DNA from: Allomyces macrogynus ATCC 38327
Lineage: Eukaryota > Blastocladiomycota > Blastocladiomycetes > Blastocladiales > Blastocladiaceae
Assembly (NCBI GenBank): GCA_000151295.1
Contig: GG745347.1
Location: 663,307-727,306, forward strand
Reading direction: 5' to 3'
DNA: 64,000 nucleotides
The notes beneath the pieces are model-generated. The model made no database searches. It was not told the DNA's origin and was given only the letters and a program-made list of their open reading frames with translations. A program made the position numbers and the translations under genes. Below, piece after piece: positions 1 through 12,866 of the stretch. Every line of letters starts with the position of its first letter. The stretch's first letter is position 1.

Positions 1-617
1 TGCGTAGAACGAGGCACTCGTGCAGACGTATCGCCAAGAGACCAAGAAGATGAAGGACGAAATTGTGCAGCTCGAGACGCAGTACGTGTCGCGCCGGGTC
101 CATCTTCTCACTTGTCACCGCGACTTTTTTTCTTACCCACATCTGCTTGACCGTGCTAGACCCGTCACGTTCCAAGTCCCGACGTGCGCCGCGTGCAACC
201 ACGCGCTCACCCTGCCGACGCACCATTTCCTGTGCAAACACTCGTACCACGCCAGGCACGCCGACCGTAATTCCCGTCTCTCATCCGCTTACACGAATGG
301 ACGTTGACGGTGGACTGCAACTGTGCATCTAGCTGTCTCAACGAAACAGCATCGGGCCCACCCGAGTGCCCGAAATGCATCAAGGCACACCGGAAAGCCG
401 TCGCGCTGCAACGCGCGCTGGCCGAGCAGGCCGGCGAAGATTTCTTTGGCAAGGTACGATCGCGGCGACTCGTGTGGGGAGGAGGCAGGACGCTGATGCG
501 CAGAATGACTGACGCGGTTCTTGGGTTCGGTCGGGTTGATTGATTGTGTAGTTGGAGGCGGCCGACGACGGGTTTGCCGTCGTTGCGGATTGGTTTTCGC
601 GCAAGGCGATTCGGTGA
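1..617 (+). CDS. VPS11: VPS11 (HOPS/CORVET subunit), C-terminal exons only
   Basis: This is the 3' end of a gene that begins before the window. After an acceptor TAG at positions 5-7 comes a coiled-coil segment (TYRQETKKMKDEIVQLET). A short intron (about 82-159) leads into a RING-H2 half with CAACNHALTLPTHHFLCKHS. A second intron (about 267-332) leads to the second RING half, with CLNETAS and ECPKC. A third intron (452-551) precedes the last exon (DDGFAVVADWFSRK), which stops at 615-617. This order of coiled coil, RING and short tail is that of Vps11/Pep5, a core subunit of the HOPS and CORVET tethering complexes at the vacuole and endosome. The exact donor of the second intron is uncertain, because the obvious GT gives a phase mismatch. 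Confidence 0.85.
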
Positions 618-999
618 GTGTGCGCGTCGGGGCCGAGGAGGAGGAGCATGCGAGACACATGAGGCCGATAGTTTTTGGATTGTAAAGACAGATTCACAAT
701 CGCGGCGCTGAATTCGCTCGTTTTTAGGAGAAGCAGATCGTCGCCGTGGTTTGCAAATGTATGGGCGGCCTCCTGCTTGGTGAAAGGAGCCAGTACACAT
801 TCATGCCGTTCGAGCAGACCATACGAGTCCGAGTCACAACCACTTTTGCCCTTGACTCAGCACCAACCAACGCTGATCCAATTTCGTCGCGCCGTAATAT
901 CCACCGCGTTTCAGTGAGTGGGCACGCGGCGATGCGGCGCGCTCAAATCGAGTGACCGCACCGCGGAACTTCGAGTCTGCAAACAACCTTCACCACTAA

Positions 1000-1420
1000 C
1001 CCAGAGAGATCGAAGCTGCGCTATCGGAATCGAGCCAAACACCTCTCAAGTGGCTGCCCCGACACCAAGCTCCATCCACAGCAGGCACACTGCGGGCAGC
1101 GACGACTCGCCACGGGTGGTAGTGAAGCCCAAGTCACCTGCCGCGTCTGCAACCAAAGCCTGGCCCACCATTTCTTTTGCAACTCGCCCTCGTCAACAGA
1201 TCAAACTTGAACCAGCGCGGCGGTGCGTTCCAAATCATGACAGTGAGGCTGGGCCGTAAAAATGAGGTGACGCGCGAGCAAGCTGGAGCAGTGCCATCCG
1301 GTAGGCGCTCTCAATGTCGAAGAGGAGCGCATCAAACGCAACATGGGGTAACAACTCGAGCAGCGATCGCGGGTGCAGGTTCGTGATTTTTGACGTCGTG
1401 TTTCCGTTAGCTGCATGTGT
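1000..1420. pseudogene. Decayed fragments: F-box/LRR N-terminus (minus strand) and possible VPS11 RING echo (plus strand)
   Basis: On the minus strand, about 1235-1410 encodes HPRSLLELLPHVAFDALLF followed by ALLQLARASPHFYGPA. This matches the N-terminus of the intact gene at 1902-3410 (HPRSRLEALPDVVLNKLL, ALLQLARASPIIFAPA). No leucine-rich region follows it, so it is a truncated copy. On the plus strand, about 1117-1170 reads VTCRVCNQSLAHHFFCN, which resembles the first half of the VPS11 RING finger upstream. That second match is short and may be chance. Neither fragment has an open frame of gene length. Confidence 0.5.
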
Positions 1421-1901
1421 CAATGCTGTTGGGGGCACTTGCGTTGTCAGAGTGATTACGTAACGCAAGCACATGCATGAGCTTGAGCAATGTATGTCAG
1501 CATGGTGCTTAATGTTTTCGTCCATTTCTCGTGTGCTTCATCTCTCATCCCCAACCCTTGCCGGAAAGGCCTCGCCCCTTGGGATCATGTTTCACATATA
1601 CTGGCTGACGTTTGCATTTCTTGTCGCTCGCTCCCAGAATGCCGTTCTGCATCCTCTGGGCAAGCGAGCATGGGCGATCATGGTCGGCACAATCGCAGAT
1701 CCAATTGGCAGTTGCTGTGCTGATGAATGCGGATGCAATTGTGAAAAAAGAATGAAAGACCAATGACCAAAAACTTCATGTCCTTTTGCCTCGTAACCGT
1801 CCCACTGGCACGCCGTTTGTTCAAAGCAATACGATGTTTCTTTCCCATTTCACACGACAAGCAAAAAGCGACAAGGCCAAACGTGGATACCGTCCAGGAT
1901 T

Positions 1902-3410
1902 TCACAGCAGAGCAAACTCAATCGTGCGGTTCCCATACTTCGAGCTCGTGCCTGTCAAATCAGTGACCTTGGTCCCCACCAAGATGAGCTGGCGCAGCTG
2001 TGGAAACCGAGTCACCAGCATCTCCACAACGACGGCATCTACGCCAAGGTTCTTCGACAGATTAAGCGACTGCAGGGTTGAAACATGAGCGGCTAGCGCA
2101 TCAAGCACTGCAACCGACCCAGCGCACGACCCAAGCCCGAAACCGCAAAGACCGATTTGAACCAACGGGAGGCGGTGGAGAAGCGGGATGGTGGTCGTGG
2201 CAAACTGTTCGAGCAGATGCGGTCCCGGCGTTGCAGCAATTTGAAGCTGGAGTTGGCGGAGTTCAGGGCACGTCATGGACAATTCATGAACGACAGCATG
2301 CATGGCGCCCAGCGAATCCAGCGTCGATTCAGACAATTCGAGCGATAACGACGAGAGCGACGGGGCCAGACATGCGAGGACGTGGTCGCGCGTTGGGCCA
2401 TTATCCAAAGACAGGTCACTCAACTTGAGCGACTTGAGCGGTAAATGTGCACTTGCAAGCGACGGCAGCATTAGCGCAGTCAAAGACCCCTGCCCCTTGT
2501 TGCTTCTGCGTAAGTTCAATTCGAGGTGCCGCAGAGACTGCGGCCAGGCAACTGCGAGCGGGCGAAGATGGCTGAGCGCGAGGTCCAACGACCCACTCAT
2601 GGTCAATACTTTGACAGTCGGCGGCATGCCCTTCGCGAGGAGCGGTTCCAACGCATCCATGACGACCGAGCCATGGCCAGACTGCTGATGCGAATCCGTG
2701 AAGTCGATGCGCAACGACTTGACCTGAGACCGAGAAAGCAACGAGGCCAAAAGCAAGACGACAGCGGTTTTGCGTGGACCAACAATGTCGAACAACTCCA
2801 CGGAAATGGCCAGTGACGAAACGACGGGCGGGAACCCACCAAGCGCGTCCAAACGCATCAGAGTCTGGTTGCTGCAGTTCGACACCTCCACTCGACAAGC
2901 ATGGGCGAGCGTTGCTTGCACAAGTGGTATCGTAGCCGCGGTAATACAGAGCGATTGCAGCTGTGTGGCCGGGATCGGACCGAGCACTTCAAAGTAGCGC
3001 TGGGGGTGGTCGCACCGGAAATCGGCCCAGAGCAAGTACAAAAGCGGCAACTTGGTGTTGGCATAGACCAGGCGACCGACCGCATCCTTGACGTCCATCT
3101 TGCGCCACACAACGCGGCCCACTTGGTAGCTGCCCATCGACATGACCGAGATCGGGTGCCAGTCTGCAGGTGCAGTCTGGATCGTGACGGTCACAGCCGG
3201 TGCAAAGATGATGGGCGACGCGCGCGCAAGCTGGAGCAGCGCGACACGGTCGACGGCAGCAACATGGCGGAGCAGCTTGTTGAGGACCACATCTGGCAGG
3301 GCCTCGAGTCGTGAGCGTGGGTGCTGATGCGCAGCCGAGATCGAAGTCATTTGTTGCGTGTGAGAAAAGTGAGGATGTGCGTTGTCGGGAGCGCAGATGC
3401 TGTTTGGCAA
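1902..3410 (-). CDS. F-box-like leucine-rich repeat protein, single exon
   Basis: The gene has an uninterrupted frame of 502 codons. Residues about 32-75 (LEALPDVVLNKLLRHV, then DRVALLQLARAS) have the pattern of a degenerate F-box, the helix bundle that binds Skp1 in SCF ubiquitin ligases. The rest is rich in irregular leucine repeats such as LRHLELNLRRS, LKSLKLSDLSL and LQSLNLSKNLGV, ending near LRQLILVGTKV, which suggests an LRR substrate-binding domain. A second in-frame methionine at 3350 (MTSISAAHQHPRS) is an equally good start. The substrate role is inferred from architecture, and the F-box is weak enough that a plain LRR protein is possible. Decayed relatives lie on both sides. Confidence 0.7.
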   Translation of the reverse strand: MPNSICAPDNAHPHFSHTQQMTSISAAHQHPRSRLEALPDVVLNKLLRHVAAVDRVALLQLARASPIIFAPAVTVTIQTAPADWHPISVMSMGSYQVGRVVWRKMDVKDAVGRLVYANTKLPLLYLLWADFRCDHPQRYFEVLGPIPATQLQSLCITAATIPLVQATLAHACRVEVSNCSNQTLMRLDALGGFPPVVSSLAISVELFDIVGPRKTAVVLLLASLLSRSQVKSLRIDFTDSHQQSGHGSVVMDALEPLLAKGMPPTVKVLTMSGSLDLALSHLRPLAVAWPQSLRHLELNLRRSNKGQGSLTALMLPSLASAHLPLKSLKLSDLSLDNGPTRDHVLACLAPSLSSLSLELSESTLDSLGAMHAVVHELSMTCPELRQLQLQIAATPGPHLLEQFATTTIPLLHRLPLVQIGLCGFGLGSCAGSVAVLDALAAHVSTLQSLNLSKNLGVDAVVVEMLVTRFPQLRQLILVGTKVTDLTGTSSKYGNRTIEFALL

Positions 3411-3889
3411 AGCCGACTGACGCGCGTCAACGCGATGCTTTTGAACACGACTGGATGAAGTGGGGGGAGAGCGGGGGTGGCGTGGGGTGGCGTGTTATTT
3501 TTTGACACGTATTGGAGCACTCCTGACCTCGGATCAACGTCAGTGGATCAGGAAGTCATTATCCGCCTAATCTCCTGCCTGAAGGTATTTCCAGCGCTGG
3601 AATGAATCACATCGCTTCCCAACGCTTACTACAGCCGCTGCCAGAGAGCAAATGGGGTACCAGTCGGCACAATGCATGTCCGGCGTTTCGTTGAGCGGGA
3701 CAGGCGAGGTCGTCCTTTGTTCAGACGGGCAGCCTATCAGCTCACAATTTTATTTGGCCCAGCCCTGTAAGCTTTACAGCCGATAGATGGGAATGTGTGG
3801 CCAGACGCATTGATAGTGAATGCCAATGCCGCCAAGACCCCACCCGTTCAACGGAAATCAAAATATCAGCAGTGGATCAAACTTCAACC

Positions 3890-5350
3890 ATGGATCTAGT
3901 CCATCAATCCACCAGAATCTCAACCTTGCGGCCCTCGTTCCTGTTGGCAATTTTGAGCGCCAGGTCCGTGGTATCCGTATCCCTGAGCCGGCGCAGGCAA
4001 GGAAACTGCAGCATCAACGCGTCAACAACAACGTGCAATCACGCCCTCACATTCCTGGTGCCATCGTTGACGTCCATTAGCTCGAATTGGCCGACGACAA
4101 GAGGGATCCGATATGCGCTGTGTTCGGCATTTTTCGACGGCTGTCTGTGATGTGCATCAAGCTCCGTGGACTGCAGATCGAACTGGGCGCTGGCAGACTG
4201 GACTCACAGAACCTCGAATGATTTGCCCTGGTCATGACCCCGCTTCTCCAACGCCTGCCGCTGGTGCATGTTGGCCATGTCTATTTAATCTCAGTCATTT
4301 ATCGACCTGGACCCCCATCCTTGCCGCGCTTGCCAAGGCGGCGCCGAAACTGCAGTCCCTTGACCTCTCGTCGAGCCGAGATTTGGACGGCTGTGGGCCA
4401 TCCTCCAAAGCCAAATCAGACAACACAAGAGACTCGGGCGGCGGCCTTGCTTGTGCAATTGATGACCGTATCAGCCCAGTCCCTGACTCGTGCTTTTTTC
4501 GATCGCTCCTCCTCAAGCATAACTCGAGGTGTCGCAAGCCTAGCCCGTCGGCCAGGTCACTTGAATCAGACGACCAGGGCCAGTTGCGCGATCCGAAAAG
4601 GGGCCACTGATGGTCAGGGTTCCAACCGTCGGTGACACACCATGCGCCGGGAGCTGCTTCAGATCGCTCAAGACGTCTGGATGCGAGCGAGGCGAATACA
4701 AAAAACCTATGCGCAACTACTTCACACGCGACATGGCGACGAGTCGGACCAATTGCGCAATAGGGGGAAGGCAGACTCGGTGACTCTCTCCAACTTCGGT
4801 CACTTCAAAGTCAGGCTCAAAATATATGGTCAGGGGCGACATGACGGCGGGAAAGCCACCAACCTCATCAACACGTTCCAAGCCTTGGGCCTGCAAGACT
4901 GTACCAGCACTCGATGGGCCGGTAAAGCGCTGTATCAATCATCGGCATGGTCCATTTCTGGACACAGAGAGAACGAAGTTGCGAGGCAGGGATGGGCCCA
5001 AGCAACTCGTAGCAAATGACGTCGGCTTTGCTTTTGTTGATATCAACTGGGAGTGGGGCATGCTCCTCCCACAACAGGTACATTCTCCATAATTCCCGGG
5101 TGGTCGGTCGTGAACCTCAAGTAACCGACCTCGTTCCAATTGAACAGCCAGTCGCGCCAGATTCGGCCCGTCATTTTGGTGTTGTCCAGTTTTTCGAATT
5201 GATGCATGTCGAGCCAATCGAGAGGAGCAGCTTGAATCGCGCCAATGATAGCGGCCGCGCATAACACAGGTGACGTGCGGGCAAACCAGAGCAGGGCCAA
5301 TCGGTCGATACAGGATTCTGAGTGCAGTGAGCGAAGATGCGGGAGGGGGC
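3890..5350 (-). pseudogene. Decayed F-box/LRR paralogue with an internally inverted segment
   Basis: Pieces of the neighbouring F-box/LRR gene run in order on the minus strand. They are the F-box end (5130-5345, LALLWFARTSPVLCAAA), then LGPIPASQLRSLCV (about 4960-5010), then VGGFPAVMSPLTI (about 4825-4870), then LRHLELCLRRSD and LVLSDLALEDGP (4400-4540). The C-terminal end (VVVDALMLQFPCLRRL) is also on the minus strand, at about 3990-4040. Between these, from about 4050 to 4400, the homologous segment is on the plus strand instead (LRGLQIEL, PLLQRLPLVHVG, KLQSLDLSSSRDL). An in-frame TGA in that part aligns with a glutamine in the intact gene. Multiple frame changes and the inversion make this a clear pseudogene. 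Confidence 0.8.
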
Positions 5351-5828
5351 GCTGGCGGTGATCTGTTACGAGAGAGTAAGAGCGAGCGCAAAAGTATGCC
5401 AATGATGTATCGGGCCGGCGCAGTTGCAGCTGCAACAGTCTTTTCCGTGTCAATCTGACTGCCATGCCCGTTCAACGAAAAGGAAGCGACCAAGACTCGA
5501 GCCTTTGGCCAGCGCAGACACCCGGAAAGATGGGAAGCGGGCCCTGAACTTCTCCGCGCGCTTTCACCGCGGCGGGCAGCTGGCCGGGGCGCCACGCCCA
5601 CGGGTCGAAGGCGAGCCGGCCGCTGCTGCCGCTGTGCGGTGGAGGTTGGGTGCCGGCGCGAGCGAAACGCGCTTGCGAGGCAACGTGCGGCAGCAGCTCG
5701 TCCTTTCCTCGACTGCTCTGCTGGCTGCCGCAAAGTGATCAGCGCCGTGAACAGCTCCGTCGAGGACCAGCACAATAATATCGCAACCTGCCGCACGCGC
5801 ACCGCCTTGGACCAACCCGCCATTGCCA

Positions 5829-8387
5829 TGCCGCCAAAGTCCACTGCTCGCGCCAGCTCCACCGACTCATCTGCCCCGCATCCGCCGACCACACCAACGA
5901 CGGGCAGCAATGCTGCGCTGGCCGTCACGACGCCCGTGGCCGCATCCAAGAAAAAGGCTGTGCGCAAGTCAACGACGGTCATTGTCACGCACGGCCCGCG
6001 CGGCGTCCCGCTGGTCCCGGTTCCGCGATGGTCGAGGTTCGCCGTGTCGAGCTCCAATGTCGATATCACGCGCAACGTTCTGTCGCGGTTCCTCGCGCAC
6101 CCGGCCCAGGACGTGCTCAAAGTGCGCGAGCTCGCTGAAATGCGCGGTGTGTAGGGCGTGCCTGCAACCCCCGAGCCGGTACGTCGACGCTGGTGCGTTT
6201 TGGAGGCTGCTGATCCAATTCCCAATTGCAAGAGATCTGACCTCCTCGCAGATTGCTCGAACAGACTCGCGTCGTCGTTCTCCACCCGGGTTCGCGGTAC
6301 CTGCGCCTCGGATTCGCGACCGACGTGGTCCCTAAAGTTGTACCCGACGTGATCGCGCGCCGCGTCGCGCCCAACCGCAAGGACCCGGCGCCTGACCTGC
6401 CCGCGTACCGCCAGGCCGACGACGCGACCGCAACCGCGACCAAGCGTGCCGCGCGCGCTGCCGCCGACGAGTACTTCCACGCGCGCATGAAGCAGGCCAA
6501 CCTCAAGACCCCACTGAACGCTTTGGGGATGGTGCAGGCCTTCAACGGGTCGGCGCGACCCGTACCTGTCCCAGCTCTCAACGACCCGTTCCACATTGAC
6601 TGGATCCGTGTCGATCCGGCCGCCGCTCCGCCACCATATTTCGTCGGGCAGCAGGCGCTCGACCTCGATGATGCGGCGCGCGCGCAGTACCCGCTCTACT
6701 ACCCTTTCTACGCGAAAACGCTCAACACGCGCGACTACACGAGTCTGGTCGAGTGGCACCACGACGTGGCCGCGATTTTGCGCACGGCGCTGCAGAAAGA
6801 ACTCGGATTGACGCCCACCGACTTGCCACTCACGCGCATCGCCCTCGCGGTCCCGGACTTGCTCGACGCGCGCGTTGTCGACGAACTGCTCAACGTCCTC
6901 TTCTCATCGCTCGGCGTACACTCGGTTGTGATCGCGCAAGAATCCACCATGGCGTGCACGGGCGCCGGCTTGTCGCTCGCGTGCGTCGTCGACATAGGCG
7001 CGCACGCGACCTCGATTGCGCTCGTGGAAAATGGCGAAATCACTGACTCGACGCGCGTGCTTGTCGGCGGCGACGATGTGACTGCCGTCCTCTACGACTT
7101 GATGGCCGAGAACCGCGCACCGCTTGCGCGGCACTGGCCGCCGGGACATGCCACGCTTGATCCGGATGCGTGGGGGCTCGCGAACCCGGCAGCGCCGCGC
7201 GTGCGCGGAATGGTCGAGGAAATCAAGGAGAAGTGGTGCACCGCCAATGAGGCCGAGCTGGCGGTGCAGGTGGTTGACGTGCATGTGCGCGAGCCGGGAA
7301 AAGTCACGGTCAAGTACGCAATGAAGGTTTACAGCGAGGTGTATTGTGCGCCCTTGGTACGTTTTGATGCGTGTCGTCTGCCGATGTTTGCAACGCTCAC
7401 GTAAACGTGTTCACACGACAGTGCTTCTTCTTCCCGGGCCTCGTCGACGTCAAGCACAAGCTCCTGGCACTCAAGCGGCACGCGCACCTGCTCGAGCCGG
7501 GCCACACGGCCGCCGTCTCTGGCAAGTCGGCGGGGACCTGGTGCGGCAACGCCGGGTTCTATGGGCTGCCTATGGGTCACGCGAGCCCCTGGAAACACCC
7601 GGCGCTCTCGCACCGGTGCTCAGTCACGGCGCAGCTCATGTTCATGGACGACCTGACGGCGGGGCCGACACCGGGTACCGCTGCCGCGCCAACCGAACCG
7701 CCGACGCTCGGATTGCGGTTCCCGACCCTGACACCGGCGACGGCGCCCGCCGAGGGCGCAACGTCCGAGTCGGTGGCCGCGTCGGATGCGGCGAGCGACG
7801 CGCCCTCTGTGCCAGCCCCACCCGCGGCCGCAACCCCAGCACCGGACGCCACTCCCACCGTCGCCGACACCCCCTCGCCCATCGCCAGCATGACGCTCGA
7901 CGACTTCATAACCACCAACGTCGCGCGCCCGCTCGACCTCGCCATCCACCACCTGATCCAGGGCGTGCGCAACGAAGAGCGCGCGCGCAAACTCTACGCG
8001 TCGATCCTCCTCGTCGGGTCCGGCGCCGCCAAAATCCGCGCCTTTGGGTCCCGCGTTCTCGAAGACCGGTTGCGGCGCACCATGGCCACGGCGGCCTCCA
8101 CCCTCCCGTCCTCTCCCGCGACGGCGGCCGCGCTCGCATCGGCCATGGCCGTGACCGTGACCCCACCCCCGCGCGACTTGGATCCGGGCCACGTGATGTG
8201 GAAGGGCGCGGCGGTGCTTGCGCGGGTTGAATGTGCGGGGGATATGGCGCTGAGTTCGGGCGAGTGGCGCGCGTATGGGACGCCCACGGCGTTGGCGGTG
8301 AAGAATGGGATTGTCTTGGCGGGCGCGCCGATGAGCGGGGCGTCGGCGGGACCTTCGGCCGCGCTCGTGTTTGATCCGTGTGTGTAA
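5829..8387 (+). CDS. ARP8: Actin-related protein 8 (INO80 chromatin-remodelling subunit)
   Basis: Three exons are proposed. Exon 1 starts at ATG 5829 (MPPKSTARASSTDSS) and encodes a low-complexity basic N-terminus. Exon 2 begins near 6252-6265 and runs to 7356. Exon 3 runs from 7422 to 8387. The actin-fold start VVVLHPGSRYLRLGFATD is the Arp8 form of the phosphate-loop region. The C-terminus carries LDPGHVMWKGAAVLARVE and SSGEWRAYG, which match the Arp8 family ending. Between them are a long Ala/Pro-rich insert (about 7660-7880) and the actin-like FFFPGLVDVK. Arp8 binds nucleosomes and actin within INO80. The junction of exons 1 and 2 is not certain, because several GT/AG pairs are possible. 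Total length would be about 780 residues. Confidence 0.82.
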
Positions 8388-8789
8388 TGAGTGGGAATGG
8401 GCTGCGGGATAGTTACGGGAGCATGACCAATGAACAGGCAGCATATTTCTTTCGCAAACTGGCATGCGGTTCGCGTCCGAGGAATGGCGAGCGCTTGCGT
8501 CACCCGTGCTCACGATCGCGCTGTTGCGCGGGACATGGACGGGCATCAGAGGGCATCTATCGCGATCGCGGTCGCGCTGACGGGGAGAGCATGAGCAGGC
8601 AAGGCATGAGCGGACGTCAGTGGGCATCAGCGGTGTTCAGAGAGTATCAGCATAACAGCCAGCGGGCGTCAGCCAGGAACGATGCGTTCTCGGGCCAAAA
8701 TTATCGAAAGCGTTGAACACCGTGAGGTCAGCATGAGCAAAAACAATATTATTATCGCAAAATCGATTGCTGAAAATCAGGCTAGAAGC

Positions 8790-9549
8790 AACGCTAGAAG
8801 GACGACGAGGAGGGGAGGGCAAAAGCAAAGAGCGAACGTGGGTGGCGCCTTGTCGGACGTGCCCGTCTGGTCCGTGGACGTCGGGGCGGGCTCGACATGG
8901 ACCGTCGTCGGCGACGGCGACCCGACAAATACCGCGAGCGACTTGAACGCACCGACAGGCGGCTGCACGCCGTCGCTCGACAGACCCGGCGGCGCGGCTG
9001 CCGAGAGCGCGTCAACGTTGGGCTGCGACGGGCGCGCGCCGCGGTAGAAACTGTCGCCAATCGACGTGACTTGGCCGTTCCTGGTGGTACGGGTCGCAGT
9101 GGAGCCAGATTTTGCGGTGGAGAAGGTTGCAACAACGCCAAAGTTGCCCAAAGACGAAGGAATGCAGACACGCACGATGTTCAAATTGATATCGCCGCTC
9201 ATGACCTCGAGTCCATTGATCCGCCGCACGTAGACGGCCGTCACGCACGCCGACGTCTTGACCACGTTCTTGATCACCCACTCGTTCTCGGGGAACCCGA
9301 CCGTATGGTCAGGTAAACCTTGGCCACGTTGCGCGGGTCGGTCGTGTCCGGCAAGAACTGCGCACTCGCCGCCGAGTCGAGCATGTTGGCGGGCGGCAAA
9401 ATCTTGAACGAGTGGTTCGCAATCGTCGGGACCTTGCTGACCCGCCGAAACTGGATTGCGTGCACTTCATGCGGGAACGCGTGCAGAGCAAGCAGCGCGG
9501 CGAGGAACAGCGCGGCGAAGCACCGGTGAGAGCCGACCGAGCGCAGCAT
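8790..9549 (-). pseudogene. M36 fungalysin relic, propeptide region only (copy 1)
   Basis: The frame opens at 9549 with a clear signal peptide (CFAALFLAALLALHAFPHEVHA). It continues into a fungalysin propeptide: VAKVYLT, then in another frame ENEWVIKNVVKTSACVTAVY and RINGLEVMSGDINLNI, the FTP motif. A one-base frameshift separates the two near 9300. An intron of about 90 nt (GTGCGT to CAG, about 9090-9185) follows. The next stretch (GQVTSIGDSFYRGARP, AFKSLAVFVGSPSPTTV) is the end of the propeptide. Homology then stops near 8790, with no catalytic domain. It is a truncated pseudogene related to the copies at 12867-14720 and 48472-53200. Confidence 0.78.
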
Positions 9550-10298
9550 GACGGATTGGTGACTTGGCGGGCGCGCGCGTCAGGGTCAATTGGACGGCGA
9601 GATGGTCGAGCAAAGTTGCTGGTCGCGCTGGTACGCGTCAACGAGATCCGTGGATGCGACTCGGCACGCCCGCGGGCGAACAGGCAGGCAGGGACTATCT
9701 GGAGACGCGCTCTCGCGCACGTCGTGGGCCGACGGTCGGGGAGCGTACTCCGCCCATCGCGGATTGTGGATGCGGCGGTAGACCCGCCTTGCCGGACCGC
9801 GGCGTGCTTTGCGTACGAATGGACTTAGGGCGTTTTCGGGCTCTGGGATGGATCTCACCATGCCCGCGTCCACGCGCCCCGTTGCTTCCTTGCGGGCGCG
9901 AGCTCGAGCGATGGGCGGGCGCTGTTCTTGATGTTGGCTGCTGGGACTTGGCGAGGACTCGGATCGCACAACCGATTACCTTGGATGAATCGTCGCCCGG
10001 GCATGCTTCGCTGGTGCGACTCGACGAGGCCAGATCATCTTCTATTGATTGCTCGAATGATGCACGGAGCTAGGTGTTGGCGCGGATACTTGAAAGGGGT
10101 AAAATTGCCTTGGCGCAGAGATGACAAGTAGACGAGCAGACGTCTGGTGCTCACATATGCAGCACGTCGAGTCTCCTCAGCGACGCCAATTCACCCTGTA
10201 CAATTCATATGATTCCGTCGCACGTACGCCCCGCCCTTCATAACCGTCCTCCCTTCCTTCTTCTCCACCCCCCTCCCCCCCTCCCCCCGCCTTCTCTC
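9550..10298. other. Intergenic, no gene recognised
   Basis: No frame here gives a recognisable product. The stretch would hold the promoter of fungalysin copy 1 and the 3' flank of the sorting nexin gene. A pyrimidine-rich tract lies at about 10248-10300. Confidence 0.5.
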
Positions 10299-12042
<1,744 letters not shown>

Positions 12043-12866
12043 GGTCGATTGGCCGTGGGCGTGTCGCGTCAGGTTGGCCAAAGATGGCGGCGGAATGAGT
12101 GCAGTGGGTTGCAGCGGTGGTTGGCTGTCGTGCTGGTGCGCCGGCTCGTTGTCGATGCGGGCGATGGTGGTCGTGGCCGTCGATGCGGTCTGTCAAGCGC
12201 GACGCGTCTGCGTTCGGTGGCGCGGACAAGGCTTCACGTGGAGTTCACTGGACCGTCTCGCGCTGTCCCGCGCTTCCACCAGTCCCCGTCGTCCTCGACG
12301 GCATCCCCACTCTGGAGCCGATGATTGGGTGCACAAAGGGAAGTGCGCGCGAGCGGGAAAGCAACAGCGAACATCACATCATGACTCGGGCAAAGAGGAG
12401 CAACGACGCGAGCAAACGAGCCAAGCTGCCAACCCAAAGAACAAGCCCAAAATTACAAGAGAGACATTACACACCGATCACACTTGGATCATCTCCTCTG
12501 GCCGTTCCTCGGCGAATCACCGGCGCGCACTGATAGAGCCGCTGAGACGCCACGAGCACACCATCCGTCCCACTACTTCAACACGCCCTACCTATGAGAA
12601 AACGGCGGCCAAATCGGGTGGAGAAGGTGCTTAGACGTGCGCCGGAACGGTCCGCGACAACTTGGCGTGGCGCCGCTTTGCGTCGCTCAATCGCCATTCA
12701 AAAGCTTGACCAGGGCGAATTTGCGACTTTGCGCGCGTGTCGCCGGTTCACTGCTACCGCGTCCCGTCGTTGGACTCTGATCCGTGCGACGGTCCCTTTG
12801 CTCTTTCCTTGATCGTCGTCTGATTGCGCGCCGTTCGCCCGCGCCAAGTCCTCGGCCCTTGCCGAC
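12043..12866. other. Intergenic, no gene recognised
   Basis: This holds the promoter side of the sorting nexin gene and the truncated 3' side of fungalysin copy 2. The missing fungalysin C-terminus (QPCNPTF-type motif) was looked for here on the minus strand and not seen. Confidence 0.5.

Noticed and set aside
4939..6762. Very long open frame on the minus strand (over 600 codons)
   Set aside because: It runs antisense through ARP8 exons and the F-box pseudogene, is Arg-rich from GC bias, and shows no domain.
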